Origin: Sphaerolaimus hirsutus
Taxonomy: Eukaryota > Nematoda > Chromadorea > Monhysterida > Sphaerolaimidae
Length of the DNA: 64,000 bases
Direction of reading: 5' to 3'
Assembly (NCBI GenBank): GCA_964036195.1
Contig: OZ038450.1
Coordinates: forward strand, 12,154,701 to 12,218,700
The position numbers were made by a program, and so were the translations under genes. Of this stretch, positions 35,339 through 48,300 are shown piece by piece; the stretch's first letter is position 1, and each line of letters starts with the position of its first letter. A model generated the notes under the pieces. The model was not told the origin of the DNA and made no database searches. It saw only the letters and a list, made by a program, of their open reading frames with translations.

Positions 35339-35593
35339 CTGCAGCACGGAGGTACAACGTCAAAAACACAAGCAGCAGCACTAGCGGCGACAAGGCAAAA
35401 AAAACCGAACTGACCGCCGAGACAATAACCTTCTGTGGCGTTTGTCCGCACTTTCCACGGCTCAATCAACTTCAAGTCGATGTGTGGAAAATCATTTGAA
35501 TAATCGAACAAATCACGAACAGCGATACGCCACACGGCTGAAAATGATAAACAAATCTGGCCGTAGTCAACGCAGTTTCCGTGCAAATGCACC
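35339..35593 (-). CDS. Possible exon with a membrane segment (uncertain)
   Basis: After TATCATTTTCAG, one minus frame reads WRIAVRDLFDYSNDF and continues to a T8 homopolymer. The next frame then reads VFFALSPLVLLLVFLTLYL, a good transmembrane helix, ending at a GTAACG donor. A one-base indel in the homopolymer, or a second acceptor at CGCCACAG, would join them. The GC-rich context differs from the repeats around it. It could be one exon of a membrane protein transcribed away from the RS gene, or chance. No family recognised. Confidence 0.3.
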
Positions 35594-35699
35594 GCTGATA
35601 AATATTTGGGTGGGTGATAACATAAATACCTACATATGGCCGATAAGCCCTGAAAGCTTTCAAAGTCGCGCGAAGTACCGTTTTATCTAGAGTATCGAG

Positions 35700-36387
35700 T
35701 TGGACAGGTGCGAATAAGCAAACGGCACGCTGATTGAAAATTTCAATTGAAACGTACACAAAGTGGCGACATGCGGCGGCCTCGAAAACCGCCAAGACGT
35801 TGTTGTTGGCAGGAGTGTTATTGGTAATGGTTTTTGCGTCGCATCACATCGCAAGCGAGGGAGACGGACGCAACGCACTTTTTGTCCAAAATAGGAAAAA
35901 CTTTTTTTGCACGACAAAAATTACCCGCAGTGTTTTGCTGAGGGTTGGCGATCTACCAACGTGACAAAATACTATTGGCTGATATCCAAAAATTCGTTAA
36001 ATCACGGTATGACACTTTTGAATTGGCGCCTAATGGACGCATGCCAGCAGAATTTTTACGCTGTAGTAGAGATGATGGCAGGATATTGTAGTAATATTGG
36101 CAGGATAATTAACTTAATTGACTTATGGCGCACTGCGGCTTGATTGCTTGTACTTACTACGATAAGACAAACAAAATTGCTTAATTTTTTCTCGTGTATG
36201 ATGAATGCAGTAGTTTCAAATACAAAACGCCCAAAACTCATAATGAACATGAACATTATCCATTAACACCCCACCCGCACACTTTTCATCAAGTTCAACG
36301 TGAACATGCGACTTCTCGTTGCCGTTCAGAAAACTTTCATCAGTTTTCGCATGTATCCAAAACATGTTCAACCATCAGTCGTTCTTA
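35700..36387. other. Upstream region of the RS-domain gene
   Basis: CpG-containing sequence between the possible minus exon and the RS gene start. A plus frame at 35734-35964 has a hydrophobic run (TLLLAGVLLVMVF) but no other support. I see no TATA box or other clear promoter motif. Confidence 0.3.
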
Positions 36388-39300
36388 ATGGCGGCGGATA
36401 CCTGCATTACGAAAAATAAAAAACTCAAGATGGCGTCCGTTGGGGTGAATAGCTCACAGCAGAACCCGAACGCGAGCAATAACTCATTTGAAGTTAGTTC
36501 CCCACTGTTTGTAAGCTAGTCTAGCTTGAGGTCTGGGCCAAATTTTAGTTAGAGCGCGCCAGGAAGCCAATTCAATCGCGCGCATTTTTTAGCCTGCACC
36601 GCACTCGCATGTCGCATGCCTCACATAATAATTGAACCTGACTCCTGGTGTATTCAGGTCGTCGATGAAGTGAGCGGTGGCGGGACCAACGCGCGGGACA
36701 AATCTCTAGACCCAGTTGCGCCTGGTGGGCCGATTGCAGAAGAGGCGGTCCCGTCCACGAGCAATCAAGTGACTGTTCCCAATGTCAGTTGTTTTTTTTA
36801 GACAGCATTTTTTTCCTATTTAGACTACTACTGTTTAAACGGGATCCCGAATCCCGGAAAATTTCAGGATTGGTAGTCCCGATCCCTCAGGGACGTATCC
36901 AGGATTTTTGAGCGGGGGGGGGGGGGCTGTTTGTTTACGGAGCCCGGCGAACGGGGGGGGGGGCTCCCCCCCTAAAATTTTGCCTGTACAGTGACGGAAT
37001 GGCGCCATGGCGCTGCGCGCTAGCGCCAGAAAGCGCTGTGAATGTATGTAAATATACTTACATTCCCAGCGAAAGGTACATTATTGGGTGCATTTTCTGG
37101 TATGTGTGCCACAGGGACCGATATGCTGAAAATACCATGTGTATAGGGGGCAAATGCTCGCTTGCGCGCAAAATTTTTGCATACACCGTCGAAAATTTGT
37201 ACTAAAAGTGGCATTTTATGGGGGTTTTCATGTCTCACCCCGGGAAGGGGGGGGGCTGCAACCCCCCGCCCCCCCTGGATACGTCCTTGCGATCCCTCAA
37301 ACCTCGATCCCGATCCCGAAAACTCAAAAAAAGAAAAGGATCCCGTAAAAGTCAATCCCGTTTGAACCCTATTTACTACACTTAAAAGGCTCTTGTTCCA
37401 GGGTTTCTACGTATTTAGAATTCTCACAACATTATTTTAAATTTGGAACTGGCCCAGTAGCGAACTTATTACCCACTTTCTGAATACCTAACTATTTATC
37501 TAAATATTAGGTTGTAAACTAAATAACCTTAATTTTTTGCGATTTCACATTCATGCGTCCATTTTGTTGTACATTTGCGGAAGTTAATGCTGTTCTAGTA
37601 TGTTGGGGTTTGGAGTTGGGGCTATGACGATAATTTTTTGTTTCCTCAAATAATCCCCCAGTCCCGAGATAAGGGGGGTCTATAAAAAGGTGGTTGTGTT
37701 GAATGGCCGATCTGGATGTTGGACGGATATTTGAAGCTCCATACATCAGCCATTTCTGGGCCGATTTGGGTCGATCAACGCTTAAAATGATCAGTAAAAC
37801 TTGCGGATTCCATTTTTGTGGTCGGGTAGTGATGTAAGTTGAGCAAATCTTCTCCCATCAGAGATGCGTAAAGGATATGCATATGGAGAAGTTGCATTCC
37901 CGCCGCTTTATGCGGTTACCTTTTCCTATAGTTAGGAGGCTAAATTTCAAAGTGCTATAACGTTTGATTGGAAAGATATATTAAAAAAAAATTTGCGTCA
38001 GATGAATTCTCTTTATCTAAAGTTTACGAATGCATGGTCAGAAACACAAATTTCTGGTGTTGAAAAACCGGGTCAAATCAGCATACGAAATTCAAACATC
38101 ACTGATCCGACCACAAAAATGGTATCTGTGGGTTTTACCGATCATTTTAAGTGTCAACTGATTCAAATCGGCCTGGAAATGGCCGATTTATGGAGCTTCA
38201 AAGTCAACGTCCAGATCGGCTATTCAAAATAACCACCTTTCTATAGACCCCCATTATCTCGGGACTGGGGGATTTTTCGAGGAAACAAAAAGATTTCGTC
38301 ATAGCCCCAACTCCAAACTCCAACATACTCGACCGGCATTAATATCCGCCAATGTACAACAGAATGGGNNNNNNNNNNNNNNNNNNNNNNNNNNNNNNNN
38401 NNNNNNNNNNNNNNNNNNNNNNNNNNNNNNNNNNNNNNNNNNNNNNNNNNNNNNNNNNNNNNNNNNNNNNNNNNNNNNNNNNNNNNNNNNNNNNNNNNNN
38501 NNNNNNNNNNNNNNNNNNNNNNNNNNNNNNNNNNNNNNNNNNNNNNNNNNNNNNNNNNNNNNNNNNNNTGAACAACTGTGAATGCCAGAAAAATGGCCAA
38601 AATCTCTATCCTTAGAACCCAATCCCGATCCCGGAAAAATGCCTGTCCCAATCCCGATCCCGATCCCGTGACCACAATCCCGGCCAATCCCGATCCCGAT
38701 CCCGATCCCGAAATCTCAAAAACCAATCCCGATCCCGATCCCGATCCCGAAACCCCAATCCCGATACCGATCCCGAAATCTCAAAAAGTGAATCCCGATC
38801 CCGATCCCGAAAAGTCAATCCCGTTTGAACCCTAATATACATGGTTATATACCTATTTTTAGCCATTTTATACCTACTTTTGGCTACTTTTAACTGATTA
38901 TTAGCGATTTTTCCCCTTTCTGCCTTCTTAATCTTGAAAAAGCCTATATATTGTGCCCCCGCCAGCCCCCCCCCAAGCCCCCCCCCAAGCCCCCCCAGCC
39001 CCCCCCCCCAGAAAATTTTTCCAGCTATCTATCCATCCGGAGGAGCGATTTGCTATCTATCCAGCCCCCGCGAGGGCCAAAATCCTGGACACCCCTGACA
39101 TCATGTGTATAATGTACATGATGTATTTATTGATGTAAATTTGCATCGCAGCGACACATAGATGTGACCTATGTATCTACGTTGATATGTATGACAATAT
39201 CTTGTGAGGTTACCTTTATCACTGTTTTGGGTACGTCTAGGGTTGGAAAAAAACTAACTAAAGTAACTCGATGTTTAAAAAAACAACGTTTTTTAAATAA

Positions 39301-42300
39301 AAAACGTTTTTTTTAAAAGCTCCCAGATATGACCTTGTGTCAACATATATAGGTATATAAGACAGTGGCAATACTCTGTGATGTTTTATATGACCATACA
39401 ATGGCTGTGGAGCCATGGGATAGCATTATAAGTGGTGATTTGTGTCAAAAATATCCATTTTTTGTCGACATGTTCGTATATCGCCTTACAGTCGAATGTT
39501 CGTGACTTCAGGTGAAGTTTGGCACGGAATAGTGACCAAACAAGGTTATAAAAGGAGGTTGTTACTTTAGGAGTGAAGTTACACACTGTGGAGGTACATG
39601 AAAGCACATTACCTCAATATTATCTACTACAGCAACATATGACGGCTTATTAACCCATGGTAGCACATAAAAATGGATGCTTTGATACTAAAAATGCCAC
39701 AAAACCAATGAAAACAATTACAAATGTCAATTTGTGTGTGAAATTGCGCGCTTGCGCGCAAAATTTTTGCAATATACCTAGTGCTTAGTACTAAAAATTT
39801 CGGCCGATGTTTTAAAAAACCCATTTCTGACGTCATGATTTTTTTATTAAAAAAGTTGGTTAAAAAAAAACGTTTTAAAAAAACGTCGGCCAACCCTAGG
39901 TACGTCAAAGCCCGTTCTTTACTACGACTATTTACGAAAATTTCTGGCGAAATAATAAACCTCCTTCGAATAAGCCCCCTCTCGAATAACCCCCTCAAAA
40001 TTTCCACTGTGAAAAAATAAACCCCCTGGGGGTATTTCGAGGAAATAGGGTAGATAGTAGATCTTTTGGAGGTGAAAATCTAAAAAAGGCTTTCAAAAAT
40101 ATCGATTTTGAGCAAAAATTGCGGTAAAATTTCCCAAAAAGTGCTCCAGATAGCTAGATAGTTGGAGGATGGGGGCTAGCAGCCAAAAAAATTCGGGGTA
40201 GATTATCTACCGTAGATAGTTAACTGAGCGGCCTCATGTATAGATAGATAGCTCGGCGGTTGGGGGGGTACCACCCAACCCCTCCTTTCCTACCCCTGCT
40301 ATTTATTCACGTAAATTTAGTTTCATATATTTTTTGGTCCACTCTCTTATTTATCCTGCATCAGCCGGTTGAAAAGTTTATCACTTTTTATCAGCCATGT
40401 GTTTTGATTCATATGCGAAGCCGTTTCGCAGAATGTTGCAGTGGACGTCGCCCGACGACAGCAAGTACATCGACTGGTCGGACGAACCCGTGGCCGACGT
40501 GGCCGAGATGGAGAGTCAGCTGACCATGGACCTCATGCAGCTCGTGTTTGAATCGGCCGCGCAAGGTAATCTGGTAGTTATTGTTCCTTTTTTCGCGTGT
40601 GGATGTGGCATTTTAGAACGCGTCTTGTATCCGATTCCAGTGTTGCTAAAAGTACCGATTTTTTTCACAGTTTTTTTTTCTCAACCCCACGAGCACAGAA
40701 AGCGTAAAGCAATTTTTTTACTTTTATCGCGAATAAACGAGAGTTAAAAAACTTTTTCCCAGAAAATGCAATCTTTTTCTCTCTGGAAAGTGTAAAAGCA
40801 AGTAAAATTACCTTTTCTTACCTAAAATTACCTTTCTTCTTATCATTATGATTATTCACCTCGGACAACAAAAATATTTTTTCTTTCTGTTAAGAAGTAT
40901 TCTTTTTGAAAATGCAGTTTACAAAAATGGTAAGCATTCGAAAAATGTGAAAAACAATGGAAAGTACACATTCTGTACTCGAAAAAATACTCTCAAAATA
41001 CACGAGTACTCTCAAAAAGTAAGCGTAAAACCGAGTACATATACTTTTTCAAAAGTATGCGTATTCACTCGGTACTCGAGTATGCCTACTTTTTGAGTAA
41101 AAGTAAATAAACAACTGTGCAGATTACCAGTTTACGTACCGCCGAGTGGAGCCGTGCGAAAGTGTCGCCGCGCTGGCCTACTCGGAGCTCAATGATCAAC
41201 AGGCTGCTGGCAAATTGGGTGCGTGCTTATTTACTGTTTAGCTAGAAATTGTTGGTGTTCTCTAGCATGAATTTACCTTCCATGCGGTATTGTGCGTAAT
41301 GGACATAAATACCTACCTATTCTGTAATTTTACTTGCAAGATGCAATGCACGCAGGCCTCCAATACTTAGTGGAATTGTGGGCGCCCGGTCGATCGGCGG
41401 CTGCGGTACACTATTGCGCCCTGTGCGATTATCTGATCACTGATTGGTCGGTGCACTGTAGCATAATGAAACACGTTCTCGGTTATCTGGTTGGTGCGCA
41501 GAATTTCACTTGAATTTTGAGCGACCCTGTGCCGGTGCTCAAGTGAACCCGTTGCTCAAGTAGCAATACCCGCCGGAGCTAATGCAGACCCGCTGCTTAC
41601 ATAAGTACTGCCCCCGTACTTGTGCACTGGGTTTACATGTGTGGGGGTTTTCAGTCTGGGGGGGTTACCCCCCAAACGCTCCAGCTTTCTAGCTATCGGC
41701 ATCGGGTATTGCTACTTGAGCACCGGGTTTACTTGAGCTTGAGCACCGGTCCTTAGTCCATGAAGCTTCCGCACAAACTTGCCCCCCCCATCGTTCAGCG
41801 AGCCCACTACAAGAACGTGTACGACTACGTGCTGCGCGAAGCGGGCGACCGGACGCAGCTGCAAGCCAATTGTCGCATTGCTGCCGCTCGGGTTGCCACT
41901 GCGGAGAGACGTTCCAAGATTCCCAGAGTGCTGCACTGCTACCAGGTATCGTGAATGTTTTTAAAGGTTGTGCTGTTGTGTTGTTTTGTTTAGTTTGTAG
42001 TGGAATTATTCCAAAATTTGACATTTTACTTTTTTAGTATACATTTTCTGTTTTATTATTAAAAACGCGAAATTTAAAATCAACATTTATTAGATGGAAA
42101 AGTATACCATTGGCTCCCATGAAGTCGGGTAATTTTACTCGTGTTTACTACAAGTTCCCGTGCAGATTTTTGACGCGGACGGCGTCGACGGCAGCGAAGC
42201 GAACAACGTTTTCGTCGCGATCAACGCGCACGTTGCCAAGCTGATTGGTGAGTCGATATCTGTTTCGCCCCGTTGTAAATATTTACTTGTCCATTTCAAC

Positions 42301-45300
42301 CACGGCTAGTGCGTGCTCATTCTTATGCAGGTGCAAAGTTTAATCCACACTGCACCTGGTGCATGGAAACTTTACCCACCTTAATTTGTGCGACCACTTT
42401 GTTCACGTGATGTTGCGTAGAGCCACCGCCGCGTGTTTCCCAAGAAAAATATAATTCTTTTTCTAGTTACAGCGGCAACATTTTAACGCGACAAGTTCAT
42501 TTGTGCAGTGGACTAGCTTTATAGATTATATACATATTTCTGATGCTCAGTCACCCGCGAAAAGCTGAGCTTTCCCGAACCGGCTGAACTCAAGAAACTG
42601 GCTCATCCTATGTTTGGCGCCAAAGTCGCTGCACTGGTTCCACTGGAGGTTGACAATGGTTGGTCCAGTGATCGTGACAGTTGTAATTTTGAATTATGAT
42701 ATTCTTTGGCAAGGCAGACGCAGACGTTCTTTTTGGATGGTAGGTTCAGCGATGACAAACTTTTCAGGTGGGAAATCGCCTGGCCCAGCGAAATCGCCTA
42801 CTCCCGGGAAATCTCGCACTGTAGCTACACCAGGGAAGGACAAGAGTAAAAGTATCCAGCTGCAAAAGGATCCCGACAAAAATGTGCAGCCGACTGCAGC
42901 AGTGACCACATCAAAAACATCTGAGAAAACGTCAAAGAAGATTTCTGAAAATACTGTAACTTTGGACACCACCAGCGCCAGCCCGATAACGGCTGATGCA
43001 GCGGACAAGGTGGCATCAAATGTCGCCAAAGAAAAGCCTACCGAGAAGCCTGAAGAGCCAAAGAAAACGAAAGAAGGCAAATCAACGCGAAGACACCGTT
43101 CTCGGTCTCGGTCCCGGTCGCGCCGCAAGCGCCACCGGCGCCGGTCCAGATCGACCAGCCGTTCCACAGAGCGGCACTCGAATCGCAAGGGCGCCAAGCG
43201 CGCGAGCCGGTCGCGGTCGAGGTCCACGTCCAGGACGTCGAGACGCTCGGCGCAGGCGACCAGGCGCCGCAGATCGATATCGCCGCTTTTTTCTAATAGC
43301 GGCCGGATTGGTGCTGGCATCATTTCCAGAGCCGTTGTTCAGGATGCTCGTGTGGACTCTAGCCAGGCGGGTAGTGGGCCGAATGCGCCCGACGCTGCGG
43401 GTGCGGAAGTTGGACGGAACCGAACTGGACGGACTGCAGTTGAAGGCAGCGGCGATCCCGAAGCTACCAGCAGTGCTCGGGTGTCTGCCGCCACTGGACA
43501 AGACAGTGTGGTGAGATTTGGGCTCTTGGTTTATTCTTATATGGTTTTGTAAAATCTTTTTCTCATTTGATTGGACAATATGGTCGGGGGTTGCACTGGT
43601 GAGCTGTAAAAACACACTCATTGATGCTGCAGAGATTTAAAAGGGAAAAATTTCATTGAAACACATGTATCCATTAAATTTTGCTCACTACCAATCTAAA
43701 CCTGCTACTCATCTAGACCCGGCGCTCATCTAGGTTTTCCCTGCTACTCAGCTATACACCCCACAGCTGCAGACATCATGCAATGTGCACTGTGCACTTC
43801 ACACTGCAAACACATAAATGATGCTTGCCAATGACAGCTGGCTACACAATTGCATAATTACAATGCAGGCACTGCGTATGCCTGCGCTAGCAAACAGTTG
43901 CCAGCACAGCCATTATGTGATTATCTCTGGCACCTGTCATTTATGTAAATACAGCCGCTCGGTGGTGTGGAGTCGCACAGTGCACATTGCAAGTGGGGGT
44001 ATAGATGAGTGGTAGGTAGATCTAGATCATTGCCAAGCAGGGGTTTTGTAGATTTGGACCCCTGCGGGGGTTCAGATAGATAGCAAATCGCTCCTCCGGA
44101 GGGATAGATAGCTGAAAAAATTTTGGGGGGGTTGGGGGGGGGGGTTCGCGGGGGTTCAATATATAGGCCTCTCCAAGGTATAGAAGGAAGAAAAGGGAGA
44201 AAAAAACGCTAAAAGTAAGTGAAAAACAGCTCAAAATAGGTATATAAGTACATATAGTACAAAAGATGGTCAAAAATAAGCAATAAGGAACATGAATTTG
44301 AATTTTGAAGGTGAAAAACTATAAAATGGTATGAAAATTAGTGATTTTTAGCGAAAATTGGGGCAACATTTTGATGATTTGGGGATAGATAGCTGAAAAT
44401 TTTGCCTCCGGGATAGATAGATAGCTGAGCGGGCCTCTGGGATAGATAGATAGCTGGCGGATTTGGGGGGGTTAACCCCCCATACTAAACCCCTGTTGCC
44501 AAGTCTAGATGAGTAGTGGATTTTGATGAGTAACTTCTGAACTTTTCAAATTTGCAAAATATGCTGCACACTTTAAAGAGATATTTGAAGAAATAGAAGT
44601 GGTCACTGAAAAAACCCTTAGGAGGAAACACAGCACAGCTATAAACACTCTAATAACATCATAATGCAAGCATTAAACAGCCATATAACATTAAAATGTA
44701 ATAACAAAGATCACACTAAGATAGTGAAACAACCAACATACACTAAAAAATTATCAAAATAAATTTTTTAAGAAGATTCAAATGAAAAACTACATGATAT
44801 TTATACAGAATGTATACTTACTCACTCCAGCAAAATGAGCATTTGAGTGGTTTGGATGGCTTTTTTGCAGCTGCATGTGCATTACCAGTGCACCATGTGC
44901 CCTCAAAACCTGATAACTTGAACCAACCAAGTGTACATTAAGTTAGCCTGGGTGAGATCAAAAATGTTGTGGAGAACTTCTATATTAATTTAGCAAGTTC
45001 CATAAAAATTTTTTTCCACGTTTTCCACAACTCATTAGATATAATAGCAGATCAGCCCTTATAGATGCCAATTAGAACACACAGCAGTACTTGGCATCAA
45101 TGTCAATGACACCATAGTACAGTGCCTACAAATTGCAGCACCACCATGACACCATTCTGTCACTCTGTAGGTAAAATTTTAGGGTCAATATTAAAATCCT
45201 GCAAATCTCTAATATTATTATTTTATGGACAATAAAGTTGGCGAAGCTGGTTGGTGTTGCTGGTTCATTGGCTTGGGTGCTGTCTGCTGGCCTGGTGGGG

Positions 45301-48300
45301 CTCAGCTATCACATATTTAAACAATGAAATGGGAAGAGGGATCAGACATGTATCACCAGATGTAGTTTTGTTAATTCAATGCTGTATGCCCATGATCACT
45401 TTTATCACTGAAAGTCACTGCTAACTCCTCGGGGGGTGCAGGAAGTATTTGGCCTCAAATACCTAAACTTAATTAAATCACTGTATCACCTGTTTTGATC
45501 CTAAATTCCTTGACTGGTCTCCTGTTGATCCTCTCCTTAGTACCTGTACCTAAGTTCCCATGGTGGCTTGGGTTTTGGTAGAATTTTGCATGGCAGGGTG
45601 TTACCTGTGTCACTGTCATGCTCTACATTTTTGCATCCAATTTCATCCACATTTTGGCATGCATCTCTTTTGGGCATTGGGCTGAATGTGTGGCGCAGCT
45701 TATGCAGTGCATCAAATAGCCTGACATTTTCTGCATTTGTGCAGTTGCACATTTTGGCCCATTCACTTTTGTCCAATTTTTCCACTCGACCTTTGAGCAC
45801 TTTAGTTGGTTGCTCATTTTTGTGCAGTGGCATTAGCTGGCCCTGTTTGTCAGGAATTATGACCAGTGCTGACTGGTCATACCTCTTTGATCGGCAGTGC
45901 TTGCTCAACTGCCTCTGAATGTCATTAGTGACAGGCACATTTCTGAACTCTGGCAGCAGGTTACTGCCATCAGCAGCCTTCATGTGAATGCCCAGCTTTG
46001 GCATCACATCACAGCCCAACAGGACAGCACAGTCAATTTCATTTGAGATCTGGCATGTGTGCATGACTGTGCCACCTGCATAGTCAATTTGAATGTCTAC
46101 ACATCCCTTTGTTTCAATTGGCATTTGGTTCACAGCAAGCAGTTTGTGCTTGGTGGGCCTTAGCATCAAGCCCAACTTTTTGATGACATTTCCAGTCACA
46201 ATGGTCACATCAGCTCCACTGTCAGGGCGACAAGTGTCAAATTGTGTGCCATTCAAATATGCACTTGGCTGATTGACCTTTGAGCCAGTTTTTGGCTTCA
46301 ATTGCACTTCCTGTAGCCATGCCACATGCTGCACTCTATTCACAGCACTTGGAGGTCCACCCTCTTGGTCACAATCAATTTTGTGCACTTTGGACTTTGT
46401 CCACTCCTTTTTTACAGGTTGCTTGTTGAAATTGTCTCTTCTGGACATGAAGCAGTCCTGTGTGTCATGAGTGACAGATTTGTGGAGAGTGCACCACTTT
46501 TTCTGGTGCGTTGGGTTGTTTTCAGCACCTGCAGCATGCTGTTGCATTCTAGGTGGGTAGCGATTGGCATTCCACTGTCTGGGCTTACTGAAGTGATTTC
46601 CTCCAGCTTTGCCATTCTGCCTTGCCAGCTTGTCATTTGCAATTCGTTTGGCTTGGCTTTTTGCAATGTCACACTCCTCAGTGGAATGTGTGTGAGTGCC
46701 ATGCATAGCACAAAATTTCTGTGCATTTGGTACATGCACTTTCACTCGCTTTTCAGCCAATTCCAGCCTTTCAGCATTTTCAACCAGCTCCTGGAATGCC
46801 ATGAGCTCAAATGTTGGCAATGCATACAGTGCATTTTACAGTGTCTGATTCTGCAAGCCAGACATGAAATAGTCCTTCAATTGCACTTTGAGAGCTGTTG
46901 GGTCTGTGTTTGGCAGCGCTTTGCGCACCAAGCTCTCAATCAACCAGCCAAAATTCCTGACTTGTTCCTTAGCTGATTGTTTTGTGGTGATCAGCTTATT
47001 CATTGCATTTTGTGCTGCAAAATGATCACCATACTGTGACTCCAAAAATGCACAGACCTGTTCAAAGGTCATTCTGTTCTCCTCTGACAGGTTCTCAAAT
47101 TGGCGCAGCGCTCTGCCACTCAGGCATTTGCGCACATGGATCACTGCAAACTCATCTGGCAGTTCAGTGAGCTTGATTCGGGCTTTTAAATCACCCATCC
47201 ACAATTTGAATTTCAGTGGATCTTCACCATCAAAGGTGGAAAAATTTGTCATTCAACAGTGGTGTCCAAAGACGCCACTGCTCTGATGTGTGTCTTGCAT
47301 CACTGGTCAAATCATGCACAGCACTTAGTGCTTTTGCAGTTTGTTTGATGGACAATTTGTCTGACGACATTTCCATCATTTTATTTTGCTGTTTCAGCAT
47401 TTGATCCATGGCAGTTGTTTGTTTGTCTGCCATGCGCTCTTGCTGCTGCATCATGCTTTGCTTTGCTTTGCTGTGTTTGTCTCACCATATCAAGTGATTC
47501 TGTGTTTGCACTTGTGGGGGCACTGTTTGATGTGTCACTGTTCTGTGCAGACATGGCATTGGAGCCATTTCCATTTGAGCCAGTGTCACTGAGGCCTGTG
47601 GCATTATTGGCAACCCTTTGCTGGGTATCACTTGCCTTTGAGCGAGTATTGTCAGCAGGGGCAGTGCCCTGATTGTCGGTCATCTCAATGGATGCCAGTG
47701 ATACACACCATAAAGTGGTCCACAATAGTTGGCTTGCTCTCATGGAGCCGCCACTTTGTGCACAAAATAGTCGGCCAATTAAGGCTCTCACGTTTAGTCA
47801 GCCAGTGATGGCTCAATTACAGCTGTCTAGCAGACATACTACTCAGCCAACAGATTGACAGCCCAGTAGGAGTCAGCTGAGGCTGAAGGTAGTGCAGTCT
47901 GAAGGCAGCCCGGTCGCGGCACCAGTTGGCAAAGCTGGTTGTTGGTTGCTGGTTTATTGGCTGCTCGGGTGCTGGCTGATGCCTTGTGGGGCTCAGCTAT
48001 CACATATTTGAACAATGAAATGGGAAGAGGGATCAGACATGTATCACCAGATGTACTTTTTGGTTATTCAATGCTGTATGCCTAGGATCACTTTTATCAC
48101 TGGAAGTCACTGCTAACTATAAGCAGCATAAGATGCAGTAATACTCAATATAAGGTGAGCACTATGCAACAGAAAAACCCTTTGATTGGTGCCAGCCTGA
48201 CCCCTCTAAAAGCAAATCAGCATAAACCATTCCTACACCAATTTTAGTAGTGAACACACAGGCCAAAATGTTCCTGATCCCAATGCAAAATCCTGATAAT

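Larger units (their letters stand above)
45236..48118 (-). mobile_element. Ty3/gypsy-like LTR element with gag and protease remnants only
   Basis: Two direct repeats (45236-45426 and 47924-48118) start AGTTGGC and end GCTAACT on the plus strand. They are flanked by an exact 4-bp duplication ATAA (45232-45235 and 48119-48122). Read on the minus strand, a primer-binding-like sequence GGTGCCGCGACCGGG follows the 5' LTR directly. The interior (about 2.5 kb) codes for gag and an aspartic protease but has no room for reverse transcriptase, RNase H or integrase. I see no clear purine tract before the 3' LTR. The element would depend on proteins from another copy. It is inserted in RS gene intron 9, opposite to the gene. 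Confidence 0.88.

Noticed and set aside
35734-35964. 76-codon plus frame with a hydrophobic segment
   Set aside because: Single short frame without splice support or recognisable similarity; overlaps the 5' flank of the RS gene.
42694-43323. 209-codon minus frame opposite the RS exon
   Set aside because: It is the antisense shadow of the Arg/Ser codons; the plus frame has correct splice phases at both ends.
42996-43514. 172-codon frame in the +1 phase of RS exon 9
   Set aside because: Its end looks protein-like, but only the RS frame joins both neighbouring exons in phase. An overlapping gene cannot be supported.
43082-43621. 179-codon minus frame
   Set aside because: Second antisense frame over the GC-rich RS exon; no splice signals or known motifs.
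45568-45918. 116-codon plus frame, and 46326-46976 (216 codons)
   Set aside because: Antisense shadows of the gag-protease frame, which has recognisable zinc-knuckle and DSGAD motifs on the minus strand.
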